Shown piece by piece: positions 35,675 through 43,923 of a DNA stretch of 64,000 nt. Both the position numbers and the translations under genes were made by a program. The stretch is taken from NCBI GenBank assembly GCA_036378315.1, contig DASUWU010000180.1:1-64000 (forward strand), written 5' to 3'. Position 1 is the stretch's first letter, and every line of letters starts with the position of its first letter. The notes under the pieces were generated by a model, which searched no databases, was not told the DNA's origin, and worked only from the letters and a program-made list of their open reading frames with translations. The DNA is from CALAED01 sp036378315. Lineage in GTDB: Bacteria > Actinomycetota > Actinomycetes > Streptosporangiales > Streptosporangiaceae.

Positions 35675-35729
35675 CGCGGCCGCCCGGCGGCGCCCGGTTA
35701 ACCCCCGTGACGCGGGTAGTGCGCAGGCT

Positions 35730-36746
35730 ATGCGTATCGCGGTGCTGGACGTGGGGTCCAATTCTGCTCATCTGAAGATCGTCGACCTGGTGGCGGGCGA
35801 GCCGCCGCTTCCCGTGCGCACGATCAAACGGCCGACGCGGCTGGCGGAGGCGATCGACCGGCAGGGCGCCATCGGCATCGAGGCGATCGACCGGCTGGCG
35901 GAGGTCATCGCCGAGGCGGCGGCGACGGCGGACGCGCACCAGGTGGACAAGCTGGTCGCGTTCGCCACCTCCGCGGTGCGGGACGCCGCCAACCGGGACG
36001 AGATCGTCGCCCGGATCCGCGCCGCCTCAGGGGTGGATCTCGGCTTCATCTCCGGGGCTGACGAGGCCCGCCTCACCTTCCTCGCCGCGCGCCGCTGGCA
36101 CGGCTGGTCGGCCGGGCAGATGCTGCTGCTCGATATCGGCGGCGGCTCGCTCGAGATCGCCGCCGGCGACGGCTCGGAGCCGCGGGTGGCGCTGTCGGCG
36201 CCGCTCGGCGCCGGCCGGCTGACCCGCGAACACCTGCCGGGCGACCCGCCGCGCGGCAAGCACGTGCGGCGGCTGCGCGGGTACGTCAGCGAGACGCTCG
36301 ATGAGATCGCGGGCGACCTGGGCGACCAGCCGAGCCCCGTACGGGCCGTCGGCACGTCGAAGACGTTCGCCCAGCTCGCCAGGATGACCGGCGCGCCGAA
36401 GGCCAAGGCGGGCGTCTACGCCCTCCGGCGGCTGGAACGCGCGCGGCTGCACGACTGGATCCCCCGGCTGGCGAGCATGGACGCCGCCCGGCGCGCCAAG
36501 CTGCGCGGGGTGTCCAAGCCGCGGGCCAGGCAGATCCTCGCCGGGGCGATCGTCGCCGAGGCGGCCATGCGCGCGCTCGGCCTGGAGCACCTGGACATCT
36601 GCCCGTGGGCGCTGCGCGAGGGCATCTTGCTCTGCGAGCTGGACGCGCTCGGCGGCTCCTCGCTGACCTGCGATGTCATCGTCCACTCCGGCGGACCCCG
36701 GGCGGGCAGAGTGCGCCTGCACACGGTGGCCGACGTCGGAACCTGA
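35730..36746 (+). CDS. Ppx/GppA family phosphatase
   Basis: A 338-residue ASKHA-fold enzyme of the exopolyphosphatase / pppGpp phosphohydrolase family. MRIAVLDVGSNSAHL is phosphate loop 1, LVAFATSAVRDAANRDE and LLLDIGGGSLEIAAG are the second nucleotide-binding elements, and GTSKTFAQLARM follows. At 338 residues it is the short, single-core form common in actinomycetes. It would act on polyphosphate or guanosine penta/tetraphosphate. The start lies 55 bases after the DUF574 stop. Confidence 0.87.
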   Translation: MRIAVLDVGSNSAHLKIVDLVAGEPPLPVRTIKRPTRLAEAIDRQGAIGIEAIDRLAEVIAEAAATADAHQVDKLVAFATSAVRDAANRDEIVARIRAASGVDLGFISGADEARLTFLAARRWHGWSAGQMLLLDIGGGSLEIAAGDGSEPRVALSAPLGAGRLTREHLPGDPPRGKHVRRLRGYVSETLDEIAGDLGDQPSPVRAVGTSKTFAQLARMTGAPKAKAGVYALRRLERARLHDWIPRLASMDAARRAKLRGVSKPRARQILAGAIVAEAAMRALGLEHLDICPWALREGILLCELDALGGSSLTCDVIVHSGGPRAGRVRLHTVADVGT

Positions 36747-36782
36747 CCAGGCAGCGCCCCTCGCCGCCTCGCCGCCTCGCCG

Positions 36783-37586
36783 CTATGGACGTTTGCGGCC
36801 GACGCCGGCGAAGACGAACGAGGTGACCGAGTCGGCCGGCCGGCCGGTCGCCTCCGGACGCCAGTCGGGCGCGTAGACCAGGCCGGGATCCACCAGGTCG
36901 AACCCGTCGAAGAGGCGCAGCACCTCGTCCCGGCCGCGCGGCACCATCGGGGCTGTGCTCTCGTCGTAGATCGCGGTGACCGGGGCCACCGCCTGCGGCC
37001 GCGGATCGGCGGTGACATGGCAGATGGCGACGTAGCCGCCCGGGACCATGGCGTCCCGGAATCGGGCGACGATCCGGTACGGATCCTCGGCGTCGGTGAT
37101 GAAGTGCAGGATGCCGACCATCAGCACGGCCACCGGCTGGGCGAAGTCGATCAAGGCGTGCAGCTCGTGGTGCTCGAGGATCTTTTCCGGCTCGCGGATG
37201 TCGGCCTCGACGATGGCGGTCGAGTCGACCGTGCGCAGCAGCGCGTGGCCGTGCACGACGACCACCGGGTCGTAGTCGACGTACACCACCTTGGCGTCGG
37301 GCACGATCTCGTGCGCCACCTCGTGGACGTTGGCCTGGGTGGGCAGTCCGGTGCCGAGGTCGATGAACTGGCGGATGCCGGATTCGGCCAGGAAGCGCAC
37401 GGCGCGGCGCAGGAAATCGCGGTTGGCCCGCGCCGCCGCCTGCGCCTCGGGAACGATCTCGCTGATCCTGTCGGCGGCGGCGCGGTCGGCGGCGAAGTTG
37501 TCCTTGCCGCCCAACCAGTAGTCGTAGATCCGGGCGACGTTCGGGGTGTTGGCATCGATGCCGCGGGGCCTGAGCATGACGGTCAC
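36783..37586 (-). CDS. SAM-dependent methyltransferase, DUF574 family
   Basis: A 267-residue DUF574 protein (264 if ATG 37577 is used in place of GTG 37586). Key segments are NVARIYDYWLGGKDNFAADRAA, IDLGTGLPTQANVHEVAHE, VVYVDYDPVVVVHGHALL, VGILHFITDAEDP and FDLVDPGLVYAPDWRP. It is the fourth copy in the window and the only one on the minus strand. It marks the left side of the candidate biosynthetic region but is probably not part of it. Confidence 0.88.
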   Translation of the reverse strand: MTVMLRPRGIDANTPNVARIYDYWLGGKDNFAADRAAADRISEIVPEAQAAARANRDFLRRAVRFLAESGIRQFIDLGTGLPTQANVHEVAHEIVPDAKVVYVDYDPVVVVHGHALLRTVDSTAIVEADIREPEKILEHHELHALIDFAQPVAVLMVGILHFITDAEDPYRIVARFRDAMVPGGYVAICHVTADPRPQAVAPVTAIYDESTAPMVPRGRDEVLRLFDGFDLVDPGLVYAPDWRPEATGRPADSVTSFVFAGVGRKRP

Positions 37587-37796
37587 TGCGTGCCCTCGAA
37601 CCGTCCGCGCGCCTCAGGCGTCGTCGCCGAGACCATCGTTCCCGTCGTCGCGGCGCTCCCCGGCCGCTCCCGCATCACCATGACACCACCACAACACTTG
37701 TGCACCATTCCTGTCATCCATTGTCGGCGCAATGATCGCCGAAAGGAAGGGCGGCCCCTCGTCGGGCCTTGGCATCCGTGCAGGTGGTGCGGATGG

Positions 37797-38579
37797 TCAC
37801 GCCACGGGAACGGCCGGTTGCTTGGTGTGGGCGCGCAGGCCGGCGGCGAGGCGGTGCAGGAAGAGCTCTTTGGCGGGGTACAGGAAATAGTGCCCGCCCG
37901 GGATCTCGTGCCAGCGGAAGGCGTCCGAGGTGCACACGCTCCATGCTCGCACCGACTGGCTGCTGACGCCGGCGTCGTCGCGGCCGCGGAACGCGGTGAC
38001 GGGACAGCTCACCTGCTGGCCGGGGACGCACCGGTAATTGTCGGCGACCCGGAAGTCGGCACGCAGCACACGAATGGCGAATTCCATGACGGAGTCGATG
38101 TCGAGCAGGCCGCCCGACGAGCCGCCGTCCGGCCTGCGCAACAGTTCCCTGAACCGTTCCTCCGGCATTTCCGAGACTGGATCGACCGGGCGCGGCCAGA
38201 CCGGGGCGCGCATCGCGGCCACGAAGAGATGCCGTGGCGAAACGCCATGGTCCCGCTCCAGTCGATAAGCCATTTCGAAGCCGAGCAACGCACCGTAGTC
38301 GTAGCCCAAAATGGCGCAGGGAAGGTCGTTCTTCCGCAGCACCTGGTCGAGCAGATCGGTCATGACAGGCTCCAGCTCGCCGACCGGCTCCTCGCTGTTC
38401 CTGCGGCCGTGGCCGGGCAGCTCCAGCGGACAGACATCGACGAATCTGGGCAGGTGGCGGTGCCAGCCGCGGAAGATGCGCGCCGACCCGGCGGCGTACG
38501 GCAGGCAGAAAAGCCGCAATGCCTTCTGGTGCGCCGCCGGGGTCGGGACCGCGCCGGCGGAGACAATCTTGACTGGCAT
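37797..38579 (-). CDS. Type II thioesterase-like alpha/beta hydrolase with Asp at the nucleophile position
   Basis: A 260-residue member of the polyketide/NRPS editing thioesterase family: LFCLPYAAGSARIFRGWH, ELPGHGRR, EMAYRLE, PVTAFRGRDD (Asp201/202) and IPGGHYFL (His230). In the family the nucleophile lies in G-H-S-M-G; here the codons read GYDYG, so Asp94 replaces Ser. It could be inactive, use Asp as nucleophile, or bind rather than cleave acyl chains. ATG 38579 has AGGGGG six bases upstream. The gene follows a 31-codon micro-ORF with a 10-base gap, which suggests coupling. The presence of the family supports a nearby PKS. Confidence 0.8.
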   Translation of the reverse strand: MPVKIVSAGAVPTPAAHQKALRLFCLPYAAGSARIFRGWHRHLPRFVDVCPLELPGHGRRNSEEPVGELEPVMTDLLDQVLRKNDLPCAILGYDYGALLGFEMAYRLERDHGVSPRHLFVAAMRAPVWPRPVDPVSEMPEERFRELLRRPDGGSSGGLLDIDSVMEFAIRVLRADFRVADNYRCVPGQQVSCPVTAFRGRDDAGVSSQSVRAWSVCTSDAFRWHEIPGGHYFLYPAKELFLHRLAAGLRAHTKQPAVPVA

Positions 38580-38589
38580 GCCGATCCCC

Positions 38590-38685
38590 CTAAAAAGGCA
38601 ACAGCCGCCCGGCCGGCGTGCGCAGGTCAAGGGCTGGTTCGGTGCGCTGCTTCTGCCGTTTCTTCGGTATCCGGATCTGGCCCAT
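38590..38685 (-). CDS. 31-residue micro-ORF upstream of thioesterase-like gene
   Basis: ATG at 38685 is preceded by AAGGAG at a six-base spacing, one of the best ribosome binding sites in the region. The frame encodes a 31-residue peptide, basic in its first half (MGQIRIPKKRQKQR) and ending DLRTPAGRLLPF, and stops 10 bases before the thioesterase start. The peptide has no family that I recognise. It may be a leader peptide that couples or regulates translation, or a functional small protein. A RiPP precursor is less likely, as no modifying enzyme is adjacent. Confidence 0.5.
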   Translation of the reverse strand: MGQIRIPKKRQKQRTEPALDLRTPAGRLLPF

Positions 38686-38774
38686 GCCGTGCTCCTTCGC
38701 TGCGCCGCGGCGCCGCGTGCCGCGGCGGATCTCGATAGGAGTACGATAAGTACATATCGGGAAATCCTGGAAGG

Positions 38775-39512
38775 TCACCGATCGAACGGCCCGGTACCGC
38801 GATCAAAAGGAACAACCCGCCTCATACTTTCGATTTCGGGCTCGCCCTCGGGCTCGTCCTCCGGCTCGGCTTCGGCCAGCCGCTCCCTGGACAGCGCCAC
38901 CGATCGGGCGGCGGCGCCGGCGGAGTCGCCGGCGCCCACCATAAGACCGACGAGCTGAGCCTCGAAGCACCGATCGGCGGGGTTCGGCTCGATCAGGTAC
39001 CCGCCGAGCTCGAGGCTCACGAGCCCGTGGATCGCGATCCACATCTGGTGGGCGACCAGCTCCGGGTCCCCCTGCCTGAACCGGCCGGCCGCCATGCAGC
39101 GGGAGGCACAGTCCACCACCGTGGCCAACGTGTACCGCCCGCACTGACGGTCCTCCTCGGTCAGCGAGAACCCGGCCAGCGTGGAACCACCGAACATGAT
39201 CGCGTACAGGTGAAGGTTGGCCGCGGCGTTGCGCCGGTACGCCCGGCCCATCAGCGCCAGGTCGGCGACCGGATCGTCGGTGCGCTCGACCCCGATGAGA
39301 CTGCGCTGCAGGCGGGCGAAGCCCTCGTGTACGATCTCGCGCACCAGCCCGCTCATGCCGCCGAAGTGGGTGTAGACGGCCATCGTCGAGCTACCGGCCG
39401 CGGCCGCGATGGTGCGGGTGGACAGTGCCTTCGGACCTTCAGTGACGAGCAGCCTGGCCGCGATGTCGACCAGCGTCGGCCGGATCGCCGGGTCCGATCG
39501 CCGAGGGCTCAC
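38775..39512 (-). CDS. TetR-family transcriptional regulator
   Basis: A 245-residue regulator. The helix-turn-helix is in ALSTRTIAAAAGSSTMAVYTHFGGMSGLVREI (about residues 29-60). The ligand-binding C-terminal domain resembles the TetR_C_33-like group (HLYAIMFGGS, HQMWIAIHGLVSLELGGYL). The tail is unusually acidic (EAEPEDEPEGEPEIE). It lies between the thioesterase-like gene and the 2-isopropylmalate synthase gene, facing the same way, and may control one of them. Confidence 0.87.
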   Translation of the reverse strand: MSPRRSDPAIRPTLVDIAARLLVTEGPKALSTRTIAAAAGSSTMAVYTHFGGMSGLVREIVHEGFARLQRSLIGVERTDDPVADLALMGRAYRRNAAANLHLYAIMFGGSTLAGFSLTEEDRQCGRYTLATVVDCASRCMAAGRFRQGDPELVAHQMWIAIHGLVSLELGGYLIEPNPADRCFEAQLVGLMVGAGDSAGAAARSVALSRERLAEAEPEDEPEGEPEIESMRRVVPFDRGTGPFDR

Positions 39513-39581
39513 CTACCACATCGTCACATTTCCCCGCATATGGGACATCTCCCGCCGTGCGACGTTCGCAGTCAGGCCCGC

Positions 39582-41315
39582 CTAGGCCGCCGACTCCGCG
39601 GCGACGCGCCGGGCGGCGCGGGCCGCGGCCGAGCGCACAGCGGCCTCCGCCGCCACCACCACGTCGCGGTCGAGCCCGACTCCCCAGGTCGGCTCGGGCG
39701 CCCCTGGCACCCGGCATTCGGCGTAGACCGCGAAGGTGTCCGCCGCCCATTCGGCGACCGCGGTTCCCGGCGTGGCCGGCTCCCCGTCGGACCCGTCCGT
39801 GGACACGACGCGCGCGTCGACGTTTCGCGCCAGCAGCGCCGCCTCGATCTTCGCGGCCCGGTCCGCCGCGGCCCGGTCGCTGTCCGTACGCGTACGGCGA
39901 TCCACGAACAGCGAAGCCGAAACGATGAGCGTGGCGACTTCCTCCGGCCATTCCGCCGGCCGCTCCCCCGGCTGTTCGTCCCTGAGGTACTCCCCCGCGA
40001 AGATGCGCCACATCAACGCCGGCCTGACCTCACCGCCGAGCGCCTCCGAGTGCACCTGTACCACCTTCGCGAAATCCGCCTTCAGCCCGTACGGCAGGGT
40101 GAGCCCGTGCCAGGTGCGCATCACGTACGCCACGCCGCCCTTGCCCGACTGACTGTTCACCCGGACGATCGCCTCGTACGTGCGGCCGATGTCGCGGGGG
40201 TCGATCGGCAGGTACGGCACCTCCCACCGCTCGGCGGACGGGGACATACCGGATCGCGCGGCCGTCCTGGCGAGCGACTCGAACCCCTTATTGATCGCGT
40301 CTTGGTGCGATCCGGCGAACGCCGTGTAGACGAGATCGCCTCCGTACGGGTGGCGCGGATGCACAGGGATCTTGGTGCAGAACTCGACCGTGCTCCGGAT
40401 CTTGTTCAGGTCGGAGAAGTCGATCTCCGGGTCGATGCCCTGGCTGAACAGGTTCATGCCCAGCGTGACCAGGCAGACGTTGCCGGTTCGCTCGCCGTTG
40501 CCGAACAGGCAGCCCTCCACCCGGTCCGCGCCGGCCGCCACGGCCAACTCGGCGGTGGCCACCGCGGTGCCGCGGTCGTTGTGCGGATGCACCGACAGGC
40601 AGATGTGCTCGCGCCTGGACAGGTGGCGATGCATCCATTCGATCTGGTCGGCGAACATGTGCGGGCCTGAGCGCTCCACCGTGGACGGGAAGTTCAGGAC
40701 CGACTCCCGGCCCGGCTCCGGCTGCCAGACGTCCATGACCGCCTCGCACACCTCGAGCGCGAACTCCGGCTCGGTCTCGTTGAAGATCTCCGGCGTGTAC
40801 TCGTAGCCGAGGTCGCAGTCACCGAGGTGCGCCTCGGCGTACTTGAGCATCCAGCGGGTGCCCTTGACGGCGAGATCCTTGCACTCCGCCCTGTCGATGC
40901 CGAATACCAGCCTGCGGAACAGCGGCGCCGTCGCGTTATAGATGCAGACCGTGGCCCGGCGTGCCCCCGTCAGGCTCTCGACCGTTCGTTCGATCAGCTC
41001 GTCCCGCGCCGGCACGCCGACCGTGATCCGGACGTCGTCCGGGATCCGGTCATCCTCGATCAGCAGCCGGACGAAGTCGTAGTCGTCCTGGCTGGCGGCC
41101 GGAAAGCCGATCTCGATCTCCTTGTAGCCCATGCCGGTCAGCAGCTCGAACATCATGAGCTTGTGGCTTGGACTCATCGGTTCGGCCAGCGCCTGGTTGC
41201 CGTCCCGCAGGTCGGTGGAAAGCCAACGCGGGGCGCGGGTGACCACCCTGTCCGGCCAGGTACGGTCCGGAAGATCGATGCGATGGAATGGACTGTAGCG
41301 CCGGTAGGAATCCAT
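39582..41315 (-). CDS. leuA: 2-Isopropylmalate synthase-like enzyme
   Basis: A 577-residue type 2 LeuA homologue. The HMGL-like TIM barrel has the metal and substrate motif LSTDLRDGNQAL, GYKEIEIGFPAASQDDYDFVR, LSVHPHNDRGTAVATAE and AGSHQDAINKG. A C-terminal regulatory dimer domain is present (WGVGLDRDVVVAAEAAVRSAA). The reaction is condensation of acetyl-CoA with a 2-keto acid, 2-ketoisovalerate in leucine synthesis. Its position between a TetR gene and a SARP gene rather than with leu or ilv genes raises the option that it makes a precursor for the cluster. ATG 41315 has AAGGAGG eight bases upstream. Confidence 0.85.
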   Translation of the reverse strand: MDSYRRYSPFHRIDLPDRTWPDRVVTRAPRWLSTDLRDGNQALAEPMSPSHKLMMFELLTGMGYKEIEIGFPAASQDDYDFVRLLIEDDRIPDDVRITVGVPARDELIERTVESLTGARRATVCIYNATAPLFRRLVFGIDRAECKDLAVKGTRWMLKYAEAHLGDCDLGYEYTPEIFNETEPEFALEVCEAVMDVWQPEPGRESVLNFPSTVERSGPHMFADQIEWMHRHLSRREHICLSVHPHNDRGTAVATAELAVAAGADRVEGCLFGNGERTGNVCLVTLGMNLFSQGIDPEIDFSDLNKIRSTVEFCTKIPVHPRHPYGGDLVYTAFAGSHQDAINKGFESLARTAARSGMSPSAERWEVPYLPIDPRDIGRTYEAIVRVNSQSGKGGVAYVMRTWHGLTLPYGLKADFAKVVQVHSEALGGEVRPALMWRIFAGEYLRDEQPGERPAEWPEEVATLIVSASLFVDRRTRTDSDRAAADRAAKIEAALLARNVDARVVSTDGSDGEPATPGTAVAEWAADTFAVYAECRVPGAPEPTWGVGLDRDVVVAAEAAVRSAAARAARRVAAESAA

Positions 41316-41359
41316 GTTCGTCCCCTCCTTACGCCCGGATCGCCCCTCCGGCGATCCGG

Positions 41360-42169
41360 TTACGAGCCGGCAGCTCGCAACTGTGGAACCCCGCGCTGGT
41401 CGTCCATCGGGAAGTAGCCCACCCTCAGCACCTCCTGATGGAGGCGCTGAAGCGTCGGCGCGGGTTCCAGCCCCAGCTCCTCGTTCAAGGTGCAGCGAAG
41501 GTTGTGGTACGCCTGGAGCGCCTCGTGCCGCCGGCCGGCCCGGCTCAACGCGCAGATCAGCTGCTCGCTGAACCATTCGTTGAGCGGGTGCGCCGCCACG
41601 AGGCACCTCAACTCGCCGATCAGCTCACGATGCAGCCCGACCTGCAGGTCGGCGCGGATCCGGAGTTCGAGGACGTGCAGGCGTTGCTCTTCGAGCGGGA
41701 TGATGCGGTCGCGCAGGACACGGCCCTGGGGTACGCCGGCGAGCGCGGGGCCTGTCCACAGGTCGAGCGCCCGGCGCAGCACCGTGCGCGCCTCGTCGTG
41801 GCGGCCCTGGTCGAGCTGCGCGCGGCCGTGCGCGGCGAGCCGCCTGAAGACGTTCGCGTCGACCTGTTCGGGGTCCAGCCGCAGCACGTAGCCCGCGGTC
41901 TCGGTGACCAGGAGCTCCGAGCCGGGCTCGTCGAGCCCCTCCTGAGCGAAGATCTTGCGGAGTTGGTAGATGTACGTCTGGACGGTGGAGACCGCGCTCT
42001 TGGGCGGCCGGTGGTCCCAGAGCTCGTCGATCAGGAGCTCGAGGTGGACGAGCCGGCCCGCCGACAGCGCGAGGAGGGCAAGCAGTTGCCGCAGCTTCGG
42101 CGCGGTGATCGCACAGGTGCGGTCGCCGCGGCGGACCTCGAACCCGCCGAGAACCCTGAACTCGGTCAT
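41360..42169 (-). CDS. SARP-family pathway activator
   Basis: A 269-residue small SARP of the ActII-ORF4/RedD size class. The winged-helix DNA-binding domain (FRVLGGFEVRRGDRTCAITAPKLRQLLALLAL, SAVSTVQTYIYQLRKIF) is followed by a bacterial transcriptional activation domain (RALDLWTGPALAGVP, LGLEPAPTLQRLHQEVL). Start ATG 42169 has a near-perfect GAGGTGA eight bases upstream. SARPs activate antibiotic clusters by binding direct repeats near -35 regions. The 45-base gap to leuA suggests co-transcription. Confidence 0.9.
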   Translation of the reverse strand: MTEFRVLGGFEVRRGDRTCAITAPKLRQLLALLALSAGRLVHLELLIDELWDHRPPKSAVSTVQTYIYQLRKIFAQEGLDEPGSELLVTETAGYVLRLDPEQVDANVFRRLAAHGRAQLDQGRHDEARTVLRRALDLWTGPALAGVPQGRVLRDRIIPLEEQRLHVLELRIRADLQVGLHRELIGELRCLVAAHPLNEWFSEQLICALSRAGRRHEALQAYHNLRCTLNEELGLEPAPTLQRLHQEVLRVGYFPMDDQRGVPQLRAAGS

Positions 42170-42338
42170 GTTTCTTATCACCTCGCGACAGGACACGGTT
42201 ATTCGCCGTAGTCGTGAGATTTCCTGAATCGACTTGCCCGTGCCCCATTGCCCCCGAGCACGACCGAAGCTAGTCACGTTTTGCCCGGTTCGGCAAGGCT
42301 TGTCCGGCCAAAGTCACCTGCGCTGATCTCTAGGATTC

Positions 42339-42356
42339 AGCGGGGATATCGAAAGT
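42339..42356 (+). promoter_or_regulatory. 18-bp motif shared with DUF1702 operon promoter (copy 1)
   Basis: AGCGGGGATATCGAAAGT differs by one base from the sequence at 55510-55527. Its last five bases form part of the left arm of the inverted repeat at 42352-42376. Confidence 0.55.
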
Positions 42357-42376
42357 TGTAGTCCCTCTACAACTTT
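42352..42376. promoter_or_regulatory. Perfect 10-bp inverted repeat in SARP/UbiA region
   Basis: AAAGTTGTAG (42352-42361) and CTACAACTTT (42367-42376) are exact complements separated by five bases. It lies about 180 bases upstream of the SARP start codon. The symmetry and spacing suit an operator for a dimeric regulator; no T-run supports a terminator. Confidence 0.55.
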
Positions 42377-42813
42377 GGCGGGATCGCGTATTCGCGGGCC
42401 GGAAACCGGCTCCCGCGCGGCCATTAACCCAGTTTAACCACCAGGGCGGCCGATGTGTCCGGCAGACCTCCGGATCGCCCTCCCAGCTCGGCGGACGCCG
42501 CCGCATCACACCTGCCAGCCTACCGCAAGACCCTGTCCGGAAGCGGCCCAGCCCGGTCGTGATGTGCTTACCTGCTCTTGCCAGAAGCGACCAATCGAGG
42601 TCACAATCGGCTCGACCGGCTGCGGCGAAGTTGCACTATAATCATGCTCTTTGTCTCGGCGCCGCGAGGCTCGTGCGACACACCTGCGATTAACGTGATG
42701 GACCAGAAAAGTATCGGAAGAAGCATCTCCGGAATACTCCGATGCGATATCCGAGTGCCACGTTTAAACCAACCTCTTTCTTGTAGGTCGGCAGGTGAGT
42801 CACAATTTCGCAC

Positions 42814-43851
42814 GTGGCGAATATAGAAGTAGGTCTGCGCCGACCCCGTTCCGGTGTCGGTCCCGCGACAAGCGCGCTTAGCCGCGCGCCAGCCGCCGGC
42901 GTCGATGCCGGCCGAGGAACGGCTACCGCGCGTAGCCTGCTCACCGTCTGCCGGCTGTGCCTCGTCGAGGCCCGGCCCAGCGTGATGCTCATCTTCTTCC
43001 TGCGGTTCGTGGCCGGCGCCGCGATGTCCGCGCAGGGTGGCCAGGCGCAGGTCTTCGACCAGGCGCGGCTGGCCCGCACCGGCGCCGGCGCGGTCGTCTG
43101 CGTGCTCGCGGTGTTCGCCGCCTATGTGTTCAACGGTGTCATGGACGTGCACGAGGACCGGGTGAACGGCTCCCGCCGGCCGATCGCGAGCGGCGCGCTT
43201 TCCCGTACGGTCGCGGCCTGGGTCGCCGCGGGCGCGGCGGTCGCCTCCGTCGCCGGCGCCGCCGCCCTGGGCAGGGCCATCACCGGCGCCGTGGTCCTGC
43301 TGCTCGCCTTCGGCTTCTTCTACTCCGGGCCACCCGCCTACCTCAAGCGCCAGCCCCTGACCTCGGCGCTCACCGGGATATCACTGGTGCTCTTGACGTA
43401 CTACGCGGGGCTCGCCGCGTCCGGGGGCGCGCACTGGGCCCGGCCCGGGGTGCAGCTGGCGGCGTTCGCCGGCGGCGCGATCCTGTGGGTGGGGCTCGTG
43501 GGCTCGCCCACCAAGGACCTGTCCGACGTGGCGGGCGACGTGGCGGCCGGCAGGCGGACCATCCCGGCCGTCTACGGGGAGCACACCGCAAAGCGCCTGG
43601 TGGCGGCGGTCGCGCTCGCTCTGGCCATGGCGTTCTGCGCGGTCGCGGCACGCGTCGCGCCGATGCTGCTCTGGCCGGGCGCGGGCATGCTCATCGGTGC
43701 GGGCGCGATGGCGGTAGTGTGCGTAAGTGGTTTCTCCGTAGGAGTTCGGGCCCGCCGGCGGCTACCGTACCGGGTGTTCATGACGACGCAGTACCTGATG
43801 CATATAGCCGCACTTCTCGGGCTGACCGCTCACTTCTTGTTGTCCAGTTGA
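42814..43851 (+). CDS. UbiA-family prenyltransferase
   Basis: A 345-residue integral membrane protein with about eight hydrophobic helices. Both prenyl-diphosphate/Mg sites are present: NGVMDVHEDRVNGSRRP (NxxxDxxxD) and PTKDLSDVAGDVAAGRRT (DxxDxxxD). Such enzymes attach a prenyl chain to an aromatic or other acceptor. Start GTG 42814 gives a 45-residue N-terminal extension before the first helix, so a later start is possible. It is divergent from the SARP gene. The acceptor and the link to the enediyne locus are not known. Confidence 0.85.
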   Translation: MANIEVGLRRPRSGVGPATSALSRAPAAGVDAGRGTATARSLLTVCRLCLVEARPSVMLIFFLRFVAGAAMSAQGGQAQVFDQARLARTGAGAVVCVLAVFAAYVFNGVMDVHEDRVNGSRRPIASGALSRTVAAWVAAGAAVASVAGAAALGRAITGAVVLLLAFGFFYSGPPAYLKRQPLTSALTGISLVLLTYYAGLAASGGAHWARPGVQLAAFAGGAILWVGLVGSPTKDLSDVAGDVAAGRRTIPAVYGEHTAKRLVAAVALALAMAFCAVAARVAPMLLWPGAGMLIGAGAMAVVCVSGFSVGVRARRRLPYRVFMTTQYLMHIAALLGLTAHFLLSS

Positions 43852-43870
43852 CCATCCTTCGTCAGGATGG
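43852..43870 (+). terminator. Short hairpin after UbiA gene
   Basis: CCATCC (43852-43857) and GGATGG (43865-43870) form a 6-bp stem with a 7-base loop directly after the UbiA stop codon. A weak terminator or a structured leader of the next gene. Confidence 0.3.
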
Positions 43871-43923
43871 CGGATAACCGGGTGCCCACGGACCATGGGA
43901 GGCTCGTAGCCGGGGGAAGGGCC

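Larger units (their letters stand above)
42170..42813. other. Divergent intergenic region between SARP and UbiA genes
   Basis: About 640 bases without a supported gene, lying between two divergent genes. It contains an 18-bp motif shared with the DUF1702 promoter and a strong inverted repeat, both listed separately. The right third (42640-42813) is less GC-rich, as expected for a promoter region. Confidence 0.6.

Noticed and set aside
42170..42813. Classical SARP heptamer repeats upstream of the SARP or UbiA genes
   Set aside because: I found no clear TCGAG-type heptamers at 11- or 22-bp spacing; the shared 18-bp motif is a better candidate but is not in the typical SARP layout.
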